Shown here: positions 1 to 8,861 of the stretch, piece by piece | How positions within the stretch are numbered: position 1 is the first letter of the stretch | Layout: every line of letters starts with the position of its first letter | Origin: DASYRM01 sp036004405 | Lineage (GTDB): Bacteria > Acidobacteriota > Vicinamibacteria > Vicinamibacterales > UBA2999 | Length of the DNA: 64,000 nt | Reading direction: 5' to 3' | NCBI GenBank assembly: GCA_036004405.1 | Contig: DASYRM010000187.1 | Location: forward strand, 40,696-104,695 | Notes under the pieces: model-generated | The model's database searches: none | What the model was told of the DNA's origin: nothing | The model's input: only the letters and a program-made list of their open reading frames with translations | Translations under genes and position numbers: made by a program

Positions 1-159
1 CACGCGGCGTGCCAGCGCGGCCCCAGGGAAAAGCCCGGCCGGTGCGAACTAATCCGCGGCGCCAGACTCACCCGTGACAGCTCTGGGCGGAAACGTGGGC
101 TTTATTGACCAGATCACGCCTGGCATACCGTCTGCCTCGAAGCTGGAGGGGGTGGTGGC

Positions 160-324
160 ATGACCTGGCAACGATGTCTGATCGCGGTGCTGTTCTCGAT
201 CGCCGTGACTCTTCTGTGGAACGAGCACGAGTCCCACTTCCTCGGCATCCTGCCGTACCTGCTCCTGCTGGCCTGCCCGCTGCTCCATCTGTTCGGGCAC
301 CGCCACGAGCAGCGCCCGCGTTGA
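160..324 (+). CDS. DUF2933-like small membrane protein
   Basis: Reads as 54 residues starting MTWQRCLIAVLFSIAVTLLW. A first hydrophobic segment (about residues 6-20) is followed by an acidic/His turn (NEHESH). A second segment containing PYLLLLACPLLHLF precedes a His-rich basic tail (GHRHEQRPR). The pattern of a short hydrophobic peptide with LPYLLLL.CPLLHLF and terminal histidines is that of the DUF2933 family, whose members often sit beside metal-resistance or efflux genes. Here it is 27 bases upstream of an ABC exporter operon on the same strand. Function is unknown; a link to the exporter is inferred from position only. Confidence 0.72.
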   Translation: MTWQRCLIAVLFSIAVTLLWNEHESHFLGILPYLLLLACPLLHLFGHRHEQRPR

Positions 325-351
325 TCGTTCTCGCTTCGAGGCCAACCCGTC

Positions 352-1056
352 GTGCAACCGGTTCTTGCCGCCCGCGACCTGCGAAAGGTCTACCAGATGG
401 GCGACGTGCGTGTGGACGCCCTTCGCGGCGTCACGCTCAACCTCGGGGCCGGTGAATTGCTGGTTCTGCTGGGGCCGTCGGGCAGCGGGAAGTCCACGCT
501 GCTAAACATTCTTGGTGGCCTCGACGTCCCGACGAGCGGGCACGTCACGTACAAGGGCGAAGAGCTGACGTCGGCAGGCGATACGGAACTGACTCGCTAC
601 CGCCGCCTGCACGTCGGCTTCGTGTTCCAGTTCTATAACCTGGTGCCGACGCTCACGGCGCGCGAGAACGTCGCACTCGTCACGGATCTCGCCGACGAGG
701 CGTTCACGCCTGAACAGGCGCTCGACCTCGTCGGCATGAGCCACCGGACGGATCATTTTCCCTCCCAGCTCTCCGGCGGTGAACAGCAGCGGGTGGCCAT
801 CGCGCGCGCCATCGCCAAGCGTCCTGACGTGCTGCTCTGCGACGAGCCCACCGGCGCGCTCGACGCCGCAACCGGCACGCTGGTGCTCGGGGCGATCGAC
901 CGCATCAACCGCGAGCTCGGAACGACGACCGCCGTCATCACTCACAACGCCGTCATCGGCAGCATGGCCGACCGCGTGGTACAGCTGGCCGACGGCCAGA
1001 TCGTCGCCGATCGCCGCCAGCTGACGCGACAGGCACCCGAGGCGCTCCAGTGGTAA
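352..1056 (+). CDS. ABC transporter ATP-binding protein, MacB/LolD type
   Basis: A 234-residue nucleotide-binding subunit that should hydrolyse ATP to drive the adjacent FtsX-type permease. Walker A is GPSGSGKST (residues 41-49), the Q-loop lies in GFVFQFYNL, the signature is LSGGEQQRVAIARA (about 140-153) and Walker B is LLCDEPTGALD (161-171). This is the spacing of LolD/MacB/YknY ATPases. The start is GTG. The 3' end overlaps the permease gene by 7 bases, so the two are translationally coupled. With the permease and the membrane-fusion protein it forms a tripartite-type exporter. The substrate cannot be read from sequence. Confidence 0.93.
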   Translation: MQPVLAARDLRKVYQMGDVRVDALRGVTLNLGAGELLVLLGPSGSGKSTLLNILGGLDVPTSGHVTYKGEELTSAGDTELTRYRRLHVGFVFQFYNLVPTLTARENVALVTDLADEAFTPEQALDLVGMSHRTDHFPSQLSGGEQQRVAIARAIAKRPDVLLCDEPTGALDAATGTLVLGAIDRINRELGTTTAVITHNAVIGSMADRVVQLADGQIVADRRQLTRQAPEALQW

Positions 1057-3413
1057 TCCGGGCGCTCGATCGAAAGCTGTTCCGCGACATCGGCGCGATG
1101 CGGACCCAGGCAATAGCGATCGCGCTGGTGGCGGCCTCGGGCGTGGCGCTGTTCATGGCGACGGTCACGGCGTACCGCTCGCTGCGCCTGTCCGAGGCGG
1201 CGTACTACGAGCAGAACCGGTTCGCGCACGTGTTCGCGCACCTGGCACGCGCGCCCATCGGGGTCGCGCGTGAGGTGGCCATGCTTCCAGGCGTGGCCGC
1301 GGCGGACGGGCGAATCGTGACCGATGCAGTGCTCGACGTCCCCGCCGTCCGCGAACCCGCCACCGGTCTGATTCTCTCGGTGGCGCCGCGTGCCGGCCAT
1401 CGCGTCAACGGCGTCTACCTGCGGCGCGGACGCCAGGTCGAACCCGGGTCTCCGGGCGAAGTGCTCGTCAACGAACCGTTTGCCGAGAAGAACGGCCTGC
1501 AGCCGGGAGACACGATTGGCGCGACCGTGGCGGGCGCACGCATCGAGCTGCGAATCGTCGGCATCGCTCTGTCGCCCGAGTTCGTGATGCAGATGCCACC
1601 GGCCGGCATTGCGCCCGACGACCGCCGGTTCGGCATCTTCTGGATGGACCGGGATGAGCTCGCCCGCGCCACCAACCTGCGCGACGCGGTCAACGATCTC
1701 GTCGTCCGCCTGGCGCCGGGCGCGTCTGAACCCGCGGTGATCACGGCGCTGGATCAGCTGCTGGAGCCGTACGGCGGCACCGGAGCTTTCGGCCGCGACA
1801 GCCAGCGATCGCACGTCGAGCTCGAAAACCACATCGCGCAGCTCCAGGGCCTGTCGCTGGTGCTGCCGGCCATCTTCATGATGGTGGCGGCGTTCCTCGT
1901 CAACGTCGTGCTGGGACGGGTGGTCGGTACCCAGCGCGCTTCCATCGGCATGCTCAAGGCGTTTGGCTACGGCAACGCCCGCGTCGCCTTTCACTACGCC
2001 AGCGTGGCGCTCATCATCGTGGCGGTGGGCATCGCGATCGGTCTGCCGATCGGCATCTGGCTGGGCCGCCTGATCGCCCGCTACTACGCCACGTTCTTCC
2101 GGTTCCCCGTGCTCGTGTTCTCGGTCGAGCCGTTCGTGTGGCTCACCGCCGTTGTCGTCACCACCGCAACATCGCTCGCCGGGACGTTCGGAACCCTGCG
2201 TGCGATCGTCGCCACTCCACCGATCGTCGCCATGGCGCCGGCCGTGCCCTATCGTCCCCGAAGGCTGGACCGAATGGCCGTGCTACGCGTCGTGCCACCC
2301 GCCCTGCTGATGATCGTTCGCAACCTGTCGCGGCGGCCGCTGCGCGCCGCACTCACCACGACCGGGATGGCGCTGGCGGTCGCCGTCCTGGTGCTTGGCG
2401 GGTCGTCGAACGATTCGCTGACGCGCATGATTGACGTGCAGTTCCAGAACGCGCACCGGGAAGACCTGTCCGTGACCCTGGCCCACCGCCAGTCCTTGAG
2501 CCGGCTGCCTGACTTCGCGTCCTTGCCCGGCGTGCGGCGGGCGGAGCCCTCCCGCGTCGTGCCGGCGCGGCTCCGCGTGCGTGGCGCGGCGCGCGATGTG
2601 TCGCTCACGGGGCTGCCGTCTGGGCACACGCTGCGGCACATCGTCAACACCAGGTTCGAGCGCGTCGTCACGCCTGACGAGGGCGTCGTGGTCAATCGGT
2701 GGCTGGCCCGGCGGCTGGGCATCGAACGCGGCGACGAAGTCACGCTCGAAATCCGCGAGGGCCAACGACGCTTCCTCACGGCGCGTGTCGTCTTCCTCGT
2801 CGACGAGCCCGTCGGCTCCACCGTCTACATCGATCTCGAGACGCTCGGCCGTCTGCTCGACGAGCCCGACACGTTCTCCGCAGTCAGCCTGCTGATCGAT
2901 CCGCTGCACCAGCAGGAGGTCTACGACGTGCTGAAGCGGGCTCCGCAGGCGATCGGCGTCCAGGACCGGCGCGACGCCCGCGCCAACTTCGCCTCGATGG
3001 CAGAGACCAGCATGGCGTTCATCCGCCTGATCGAGGTGATCTTCTCGGTCGTCATTGCGTTTGGCGTGGTGTACAACGCCGCCCGCATCGCCCTGGCCGA
3101 GCGCAGCCACGAACTCGCCACGCTGCGCATCCTCGGCTTCACCCGCCGCGAGATCGCGGGCCTCCTGTTTGGTGAGGTCGGCGTTCAGGCCGCCGTCGCG
3201 CTGCCGATCGGGTTCCTGAGCGGCTATGCGCTCTCCGGCTGGGTGGCCGCGAGCATGTCGAACGACCGGTTCCGCATGCCGGTCATGGTCGAACCAAGTA
3301 CGTATGCGTTCGCGGCGCTGGTGTTCGTGACCGCCACGATCGGTTCGCTGATGCTGGTCCGGCGGCGCCTGCACCAGTTGAACCTCGTCGAGGTGCTCAA
3401 AGCGAGGGAATGA
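1050..3413 (+). CDS. ABC transporter permease with two FtsX domains
   Basis: A 787-residue inner-membrane protein with the duplicated FtsX/MacB_PCD architecture. An N-terminal membrane segment (about residues 18-38) is followed by a periplasmic domain (about 50-265). A three-helix block comes next (about 270-395, with the typical GTQRASIGMLKAFGYG). A second membrane anchor (about 430-450) and a second periplasmic domain follow, and the last three helices begin near 660 (RSHELATLRILGFTRREIAG). The GTG start overlaps the ATPase gene and the end overlaps the adaptor gene in an ATGA. In such exporters the permease transmits ATP-driven motion to the periplasm rather than forming a classic pore. 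Substrate unknown. Confidence 0.92.
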   Translation: MVIRALDRKLFRDIGAMRTQAIAIALVAASGVALFMATVTAYRSLRLSEAAYYEQNRFAHVFAHLARAPIGVAREVAMLPGVAAADGRIVTDAVLDVPAVREPATGLILSVAPRAGHRVNGVYLRRGRQVEPGSPGEVLVNEPFAEKNGLQPGDTIGATVAGARIELRIVGIALSPEFVMQMPPAGIAPDDRRFGIFWMDRDELARATNLRDAVNDLVVRLAPGASEPAVITALDQLLEPYGGTGAFGRDSQRSHVELENHIAQLQGLSLVLPAIFMMVAAFLVNVVLGRVVGTQRASIGMLKAFGYGNARVAFHYASVALIIVAVGIAIGLPIGIWLGRLIARYYATFFRFPVLVFSVEPFVWLTAVVVTTATSLAGTFGTLRAIVATPPIVAMAPAVPYRPRRLDRMAVLRVVPPALLMIVRNLSRRPLRAALTTTGMALAVAVLVLGGSSNDSLTRMIDVQFQNAHREDLSVTLAHRQSLSRLPDFASLPGVRRAEPSRVVPARLRVRGAARDVSLTGLPSGHTLRHIVNTRFERVVTPDEGVVVNRWLARRLGIERGDEVTLEIREGQRRFLTARVVFLVDEPVGSTVYIDLETLGRLLDEPDTFSAVSLLIDPLHQQEVYDVLKRAPQAIGVQDRRDARANFASMAETSMAFIRLIEVIFSVVIAFGVVYNAARIALAERSHELATLRILGFTRREIAGLLFGEVGVQAAVALPIGFLSGYALSGWVAASMSNDRFRMPVMVEPSTYAFAALVFVTATIGSLMLVRRRLHQLNLVEVLKARE

Positions 3414-4609
3414 TGGCTGGACAAATGGGACGAATCGTTGCGGTCGCGGCCGGCGCGGCCATCGTCGCGGCGGCCGTCTGGGCCCTGCGCCCGGCACCGA
3501 TCGCGGTCGAGACCGCGGTCGCGTCGCGCGGCGCGTTGACGGCGACGGTGATCGCCGAAGGGCGCACGCGCGTCAAGAACCTCTACGTCGTCGCCGCCCC
3601 GGTGGACGGCGACCTCGAGCGCATCGCAGCACAGCCGGGTGACGCCATCGCGCCGGGCGCGGTGGTGGCGCGGCTGTGGCCGCTCACGGCCCGACCGCTC
3701 GACGCGCGGACCCGCGCCGAGGCCGAATCCGCAGTCGCCGCCGCACGGTCAGCCGTCAGTCAGGCCGAAGCGCTGGCGCGTGAAGCCGCGTCCGCGCTCA
3801 CGCATGCCGAGAGTCAATCGGCCACGACCCGCACGCTGGCGAAGCAGGGAGTGACGGCGCCCAACGAGGCCGAACACGCCGAGCACCAGACCCAGATCCA
3901 GCGAGGCGCCGTCGATGCCGCAGACGCCGCGCTGGTGCGCGCCCGCGCCGACCTGCGGCGCGCCGAAGCCACGGCGGCGAATGACCTCGTGCGAGGCGGG
4001 CGCACAACGACCCCGGTGGCAGCGCCCGTCTACGGACGGATCCTGCGGGTCTTGCACGAAAGCGCGGGTCCGGTCGTCGCCGGGACACCGCTCCTCGAGA
4101 TCGGCAACGTTGACGAGCTCGAGGTCACGGCCGATCTACTCACGGCCGACGCCGTGCAGGTGAAGCCCGGCGCGCCGGCGGAGATTGGCAACTGGGGCGG
4201 ACCCGAGCCTGTCCGTGCCACGGTTCGGCGCGTGGATCCCGCCGCGTTCACCAAGGTGTCGGCGCTCGGCCTCGAGGAGCAGCGGGTCCGGACCGTCCTC
4301 GACGTGGTGGAACCGCAGCCGGTGGGCCCGGGCCACGACTTTCGCGTCACCGTCGCCATCGCCGTCTGGACCGGCAACAACGTGCTGCGCGCACCGTCCA
4401 CGGCGCTCTTCCGCCGCGGCAACGAGTGGGCGGTGTTCGTCGTCCGGGACGGCCGCGCACACATCACCCCGGTGGTGACCGGACGCGCCGACGGCACGCA
4501 CACGGTGATCGAACGCGGGCTGGCCGCCGGCGACGTCGTGGCCGTCCAGCCGTCGGACCTTCTCGTCGACGGCGCCAGGGTGAGCGAGGTCAGACGTGGC
4601 GGCGTGTGA
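3410..4609 (+). CDS. HlyD-family periplasmic adaptor (membrane fusion protein)
   Basis: A 399-residue adaptor with one N-terminal membrane anchor (residues 8-25, rich in Ala and Val). Next comes a lipoyl-like half (VVAAPVDGDLERI) and a long alpha-helical hairpin of about residues 100-190 rich in Ala, Glu and Gln. The second lipoyl half (PVYGRILRVLHESAG) and beta-barrel segments complete the fold. The start ATG overlaps the permease stop (ATGA). It should bridge the MacB-like inner-membrane complex to an outer-membrane channel, for which no gene is present nearby. This completes an exporter operon with the two preceding genes. Confidence 0.9.
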   Translation: MMAGQMGRIVAVAAGAAIVAAAVWALRPAPIAVETAVASRGALTATVIAEGRTRVKNLYVVAAPVDGDLERIAAQPGDAIAPGAVVARLWPLTARPLDARTRAEAESAVAAARSAVSQAEALAREAASALTHAESQSATTRTLAKQGVTAPNEAEHAEHQTQIQRGAVDAADAALVRARADLRRAEATAANDLVRGGRTTTPVAAPVYGRILRVLHESAGPVVAGTPLLEIGNVDELEVTADLLTADAVQVKPGAPAEIGNWGGPEPVRATVRRVDPAAFTKVSALGLEEQRVRTVLDVVEPQPVGPGHDFRVTVAIAVWTGNNVLRAPSTALFRRGNEWAVFVVRDGRAHITPVVTGRADGTHTVIERGLAAGDVVAVQPSDLLVDGARVSEVRRGGV

Positions 4610-5152
4610 ATGTGCCGCCGTCCACGAGCCGCGCCGGATCGTGCTCACCGGCGGCCCCGGCGCCGGCAAGACCGCGACGCTCGAGATGATCAAGCACGCC
4701 TTCTGCGATCACGTGCGAGTCGTGCCCGAAGAGCGATCTTCTTCGTCCAGCGCGAGATGGAAGCGGCAATCGAAAGCGAGCGGCCGGCCATCATGCTGTG
4801 CGACCGCGGCACCGTCGACGGGTCCGCCTACTGGCCCGGGCCCGGCGATCTGTGGTCGGCAGTCGGCACGACGCGCGAGGAGCAGCTGGCCCGCTATCAC
4901 ACCGTGATTCACCTGCGCACGCCGTCCGCCGATGGCGGCTACAACCACGCGAACCGGCTGCGCACGGAATCGGCGGCCGAAGCGGCCCTGCTCGACGCCC
5001 GTATCGTCGACGCCTGGAAGGGGCATCCGCACCGCGTCGAGGTTCCGAATGCCGCGGAGTTCGTGGTGAAGGCGGCACGCGTGCTCGAGCTCATTCGCGC
5101 GGAATTGCCCGAGTGCTGCAAAGCACACCTATTGGTCAGGCCTCAGGCCTAA
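4596..5152 (+). pseudogene. P-loop ATPase (AAA_28-like), frameshifted and internally deleted
   Basis: The first frame, from a GTG overlapping the adaptor gene by 14 bases, encodes RIVLTGGPGAGKTATLEMIK, with Walker A GGPGAGKT, up to VVPEE near 4733. The homologous continuation (AIFFVQREMEAAI, then LCDRGTVDGSAYWPG and YNHANRLRTESAAEA) lies in another frame, to 5152. Intact relatives have some 20 or more residues with a glycine-rich stretch between these parts. Here that stretch is missing and the reading frame changes at the junction. This suggests a deletion not divisible by three rather than a simple one-base error. The ancestral protein was probably a small nucleotide-kinase-like ATPase. I regard it as inactive. 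Confidence 0.7.
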
Positions 5153-5335
5153 TCACCCGCGACGGCCTGGTCCCTCGTCGGCAATGTCTCCGACGTCGTC
5201 GGGATCGAGGCTCTCCGAGTGCCCGAGCTGCTCCAACCTGACGTCGGTGGTGAAGCCGCGCTCGTACGAGTCTTCGGTCTGAGGTCCTGGTTCGTTCGGT
5301 TCGCCCCACCCGAATTCGGTCGGCAAGAGAGTCAT
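5153..5335 (-). CDS. Small acidic protein of 60 residues
   Basis: Starts MTLLPTEFGWGEPNEPGPQ and is rich in Asp, Glu, Gly and Pro. It has no membrane segment and no domain I recognise. Its ATG is preceded by a very strong ribosome-binding site (AAGGAGGAGG, 7-8 bases upstream) that lies inside the end of the DUF2934 gene, whose stop is one base before this ATG. The purine-rich site and tight spacing are the main evidence that it is real. Possible role unknown; co-translation with the DUF2934 gene is expected. Confidence 0.55.
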   Translation of the reverse strand: MTLLPTEFGWGEPNEPGPQTEDSYERGFTTDVRLEQLGHSESLDPDDVGDIADEGPGRRG

Positions 5336-5336
5336 C

Positions 5337-5627
5337 TCAAAGACCTCCTCCTTGTTTCCGAGTTGCCTGCGCGACAGGTTGCGGCGTGCTTGTCTTGCGG
5401 ACGGCCTGACGAGGCTTGGGGGGCGAGCGACGGCGAGTTGTGCTCCGCGGCGCCACCTCGACTCGCACATTCGAGGCCACCGCCGAGACCGCCGTGAGAA
5501 TGTCCTGTTCGGCCTGGAACCAGTCTTCCAGGTGGCGGCCATCCTGGCGGCCGCGCAGCTCGTACAGCTCGTACGCGCGTCGTTGGATCTGTTCGTAGGG
5601 AAGCGGCGGCAGCTCAGCTTTCGGCAT
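5337..5627 (-). CDS. DUF2934 domain protein
   Basis: A 96-residue protein. Residues about 9-46 (YEQIQRRAYELYELRGRQ, then HLEDWFQAEQDIL) match the DUF2934 motif, a short helical segment found mainly in soil Proteobacteria and Acidobacteria. The rest is a basic, low-complexity tail (RSTTRRRSPPKPRQAVRK) that could bind nucleic acid. It is followed after one base by the 60-residue gene, and both point the same way as lgt. Function unknown. Confidence 0.7.
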   Translation of the reverse strand: MPKAELPPLPYEQIQRRAYELYELRGRQDGRHLEDWFQAEQDILTAVSAVASNVRVEVAPRSTTRRRSPPKPRQAVRKTSTPQPVAQATRKQGGGL

Positions 5628-5692
5628 CTCGCGCCTCTTGAAAAGACGGGGTCTCTACGCGCGGTCAAGTGTAGCGCGGAGCGCGCGCCGGA

Positions 5693-6430
5693 TCACCTGG
5701 TGCGACGTGCCCGTAACGTGGCGTGAATCAGCGCGCCGGCGACCATCAATCCCATCGACCACAGCTGGGCCAGCGTGAGCGGGCCGAGCACAAGGGCGTT
5801 GATGCGCACGAACTCGATGACGAATCGAGTCGCGCCGGCGAGCATCAGGTACCGCGACAGCACCACCGCGTCGGCCACACCCTGTCGCCGCCATCGGACC
5901 AACAGCCACGCAATGACGACAAGGGGGATCGCTTCGTACAACTGCGTGGGATGCACCGGCACGTCGGTCGGCGGCAGCCCCTTCGGAAACGCCACCGCCC
6001 ACGGCAGTGCGCTCGGCCGGCCGTAGTCGTCGCCCACCAGGAAACAGCCGACTCGCCCGATCGCGTGACCAAGCGCGAGCGCGGGGCTGGCCGCGGCGAG
6101 GCCGCGCACCAACGGAACGCGGTAGCGGCGCAGCATCGTCAGCCCAGCGGTCAGCCCGCCGGCAAAGCCGCCAAACCAGCTGAGACCGCCGCGGCTCAGA
6201 AGCAGGTCCAGGAAGGGGGCGGTGCCGCGGAATTCGATCGCCCAGATCAGCTTCGCCCCGGCGAGACCACCGAGGACGCCCGCGAGCGCGGCGTTGATAG
6301 CGTCCGCGGGCAGACCGGCGCGACGCAGTTCGCGTTGGAAGACGAGCATCCCAGCCAGCGCGCCCAGCGCCACGAGCACGCCGAAGCTCGTGATCTCGAA
6401 GTCGCCGATGCGAAGAAAAACGGGATACAC
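5693..6430 (-). CDS. lgt: Prolipoprotein diacylglyceryl transferase
   Basis: Transfers diacylglycerol from phosphatidylglycerol to the lipobox cysteine of prolipoproteins, the first step of lipoprotein maturation in the inner membrane. The family signature is clear in HAIGRVGCFLVGDDYG and HPTQLYEA, with about seven hydrophobic segments. The open frame runs up to 6547, but that part overlaps the deacetylase gene and is not Lgt-like. The GTG at 6430 gives a protein beginning VYPVFLRIGDFEITSFG, the usual Lgt start, 23 bases after the deacetylase stop. Several lipoproteins in the window (NlpC/P60, M48, parvulin) would be its substrates. Confidence 0.92.
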   Translation of the reverse strand: MYPVFLRIGDFEITSFGVLVALGALAGMLVFQRELRRAGLPADAINAALAGVLGGLAGAKLIWAIEFRGTAPFLDLLLSRGGLSWFGGFAGGLTAGLTMLRRYRVPLVRGLAAASPALALGHAIGRVGCFLVGDDYGRPSALPWAVAFPKGLPPTDVPVHPTQLYEAIPLVVIAWLLVRWRRQGVADAVVLSRYLMLAGATRFVIEFVRINALVLGPLTLAQLWSMGLMVAGALIHATLRARRTR

Positions 6431-6453
6431 GTTGGATGGACGGCGAGCGGCCG

Positions 6454-7383
6454 TCAGCGGACGCCGAACGCGGAAGTGACCCACGCCGGCGGATCGGGCT
6501 CGCCTTTCGCCGGCATGCCCTTGGTTTTCGACCAGCGGTGGATCCACGAGAAGCCGCCTCGGCCGACGTACTCGTCGGCCAGGTGGTAGGCCTCATCCGC
6601 CAAGGCCTCGTCGAGCGTCACGAACCGGTAGCCGCGCCGGCGGAACATGTCGAGCAGATCAGGCATCACGTCCGCATTGAGCTGGTTGTCGTGGATGAGC
6701 AGCACCTGCGGAAACTCGCGGCCGGCAACCTCCACCGACCGCTGCTCGAAGAACTCGACGATCGACTCCATATAAGGCACGTACTCGCGGCGCACGCGCT
6801 CGCGATACTCCGCGCGCGTGTAGAGCGCGGCATACATGTAGTCGGAGTCGTCGAGCGTGACCGGCGCCACACGGTACCCCTGGTCGTGGAGAAACGCCTG
6901 GAGCCCGGACTTGATCTCGGCCGTGGGTCCCGCGTGCAGAAATGGATGCCGGAAGTAGCGAAGCGTCCTGCCACGCGCCTCGAGCGCCGCACGCAGGATG
7001 GGCTCGCCCTTGACGACGTCGGCCGTGTAGTCCGCGAGCGCCACGTTGTTGATGTCCGGATGCGAATACGTGTGGTTGCCCAGCTCCGCCCCCGCGTCGA
7101 GCCACAAGTCCAGGAGACGGCGCAGCGTGTCCGCTCCAAGCGTCAGCTCGTGATGGGCGTTGACGAAACCGGTGAGCGGAATGCGATCTTCCTTGAAAGG
7201 GCTCAGCAGCTTTTCGTTCATCGCCCAGACGGCGTCGAACGACGAGCCGCTGCCGCTGCCGTCGCCGCCGCGCGGCAGATCGTCGATAGTGACGGCGACG
7301 GCGCGGCGCGGACCCTGGGCCGACAGCGGCAGCATCCCCGCCAGGGTGGCCAGCGCGACGGCCGCAGCGAGCGCCCGCGTCAT
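6454..7383 (-). CDS. Secreted polysaccharide deacetylase
   Basis: A 309-residue protein with a signal peptide (MTRALAAAVALATLAG, cleavage near SAQ). It then shows the NodB-homology motifs: VAVTIDDLP (general base Asp pair), GNHTYSHPD (the HxxxH-type metal site, near residue 98) and FRHPFLHAG (the RxxPF motif). It should remove N- or O-acetyl groups from a carbohydrate such as peptidoglycan or exopolysaccharide in the cell envelope. A longer frame exists upstream, but the ATG at 7383 starts a good signal peptide and overlaps the permease stop in an ATGA, so I use it. Confidence 0.87.
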   Translation of the reverse strand: MTRALAAAVALATLAGMLPLSAQGPRRAVAVTIDDLPRGGDGSGSGSSFDAVWAMNEKLLSPFKEDRIPLTGFVNAHHELTLGADTLRRLLDLWLDAGAELGNHTYSHPDINNVALADYTADVVKGEPILRAALEARGRTLRYFRHPFLHAGPTAEIKSGLQAFLHDQGYRVAPVTLDDSDYMYAALYTRAEYRERVRREYVPYMESIVEFFEQRSVEVAGREFPQVLLIHDNQLNADVMPDLLDMFRRRGYRFVTLDEALADEAYHLADEYVGRGGFSWIHRWSKTKGMPAKGEPDPPAWVTSAFGVR

Positions 7384-8861
7384 CGCACGTTTCGCAGGCG
7401 GCTGTGCCGGTAGCCGTACGCGGCGTAGAGCGCCGCGCCGATCACCAGCCAGATTCCGAAACGCTCCCAGGCCTGGCGCGGCAAGCCGAGCATCACGAAC
7501 AGGCAGGCGACGATGCCGAGCGGCGCCACCACCCACACCAGCGGCACGCGGAACGGCCGCTCACGCGCCGGCTCCTTCACGCGCAGCACGAGCACCCCGG
7601 CCGCCACCAGCGCAAACGCGAAGAGCGTGCCGATGTTGGTGAGGTCGTAGGTTTCGGCGGCGTCACCGATGAGCGACCCGACCGCGACGACGATCCCGGT
7701 GATCAGCGTGGTCGTGTAGGGCACCCGCGTCTTCGCATCGACGGTCGCCGCCCACTGCGGCAGCAGGCCGTCGCGCGCCATGGCGAAGAAGATGCGGGGC
7801 TGCCCGTACTGGAACACCAGCAGCACGGCCGACATCGACACGGCGGCGCCAAGCGCCACGATCATCCCGACGCTGCCAAACCCGGTGAGCTTGAGCGCCT
7901 CGGCCAGCGGGTCGGCCACGGCCAGCTGCCGATACGGCACCATCCCCGTGAGCACCGCGCCGACGATCACGTAGATGATCGTGCAGATGGCCAGCCCGCC
8001 CAGGATGCCGATGGGCAGGTTGCGCTGCGGGTTTCGCGTCTCCTCGCCAGCCGTCGAAATCGCGTCGAAGCCGATGTAGGCGAAGAAGACGATCGCCGCG
8101 CCCTGATGAATCCCGGTGAATCCGTTCGGCGCGAACGGCGTGTAGTTGGCCGGATTGATCGCGGTGAGCCCCGCGCCGACGAACAGCGTCAGCGCGAGCA
8201 GCTTGATCACCACCATCACGTTGTTGACGCTGGCACTCTCCCGCGCGCCCCGCAGCAGCAGCCAGGTGATCAGCATGACGATGCCAAACGCCGGCAGGTT
8301 GACGAGGATCGGGACGCCGGCCACGCGCGGAGCGGTGTCGAGCAGCGCGTGCACGTCTGGAGTGGAGCTGAGGAGGGCGGTGCGGTAGCCGGTGGTGAGC
8401 CAGGCGGGCAGCTCGAGACCGGCGCCCCGCACGAGCGTCATGAAGTAGTCGCCCCACGAGATCGCGACGGCCACGTTGCCGACGGCGTACTCGAGCACCA
8501 GATCCCAGCCGATGATCCACGCGACCAGCTCGCCGAGTGTCGCGTAGGAATAGGCGTAGGCGCTGCCGGCCTGCGGAATCATCGCCGCGAGCTCCGCGTA
8601 GCAGAGCGCGGCCAGCGCACATGCACCCCCGAGCAGGATGAACGAGAACACCAGCGCGGGTCCCGCGCCGAGACGCACCACCACGCCGTCCGGACCCACC
8701 TGCCCCGCGGCGGCGGTGCCGATGGCGCCGAAGATGCCGGCGCCGATGACGGCACCGATCGCCAGCATCACCAGATCGCCGGCACCGAGCACCCGTTTCA
8801 GCGAGTGCGGCGAATCAGACGTGTCGAGCGCGGCGATCGGCTTGCGGTCGAAGAGGCTCAT
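7380..8861 (-). CDS. APC-family amino acid permease
   Basis: A 493-residue membrane protein with about 12-14 hydrophobic helices and the APC consensus near the start (LAIGAVIGAGIFGAIG). It also has AGSAYAYSYATLGE and FAYIGFDAISTAGEET, the pattern of the CAT/YfnA-type cationic amino-acid transporter group. It should be a proton-coupled amino-acid importer. Its ATG overlaps the stop of the upstream NHL gene and its own stop overlaps the deacetylase start, so the three genes form one translationally coupled unit. The exact substrate is not determined. Confidence 0.9.
   Translation of the reverse strand: MSLFDRKPIAALDTSDSPHSLKRVLGAGDLVMLAIGAVIGAGIFGAIGTAAAGQVGPDGVVVRLGAGPALVFSFILLGGACALAALCYAELAAMIPQAGSAYAYSYATLGELVAWIIGWDLVLEYAVGNVAVAISWGDYFMTLVRGAGLELPAWLTTGYRTALLSSTPDVHALLDTAPRVAGVPILVNLPAFGIVMLITWLLLRGARESASVNNVMVVIKLLALTLFVGAGLTAINPANYTPFAPNGFTGIHQGAAIVFFAYIGFDAISTAGEETRNPQRNLPIGILGGLAICTIIYVIVGAVLTGMVPYRQLAVADPLAEALKLTGFGSVGMIVALGAAVSMSAVLLVFQYGQPRIFFAMARDGLLPQWAATVDAKTRVPYTTTLITGIVVAVGSLIGDAAETYDLTNIGTLFAFALVAAGVLVLRVKEPARERPFRVPLVWVVAPLGIVACLFVMLGLPRQAWERFGIWLVIGAALYAAYGYRHSRLRNVR

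Noticed and set aside
942..1994. Long open frames antisense to clear genes, here and throughout the window
   Set aside because: High GC content creates long shadow frames. These lack domains and overlap genes with strong motif support.
4596..5152. Programmed ribosomal frameshift in the P-loop ATPase gene
   Set aside because: There is no slippery heptamer or downstream pseudoknot-like hairpin, and conserved residues are missing at the junction, which a frameshift would not explain.
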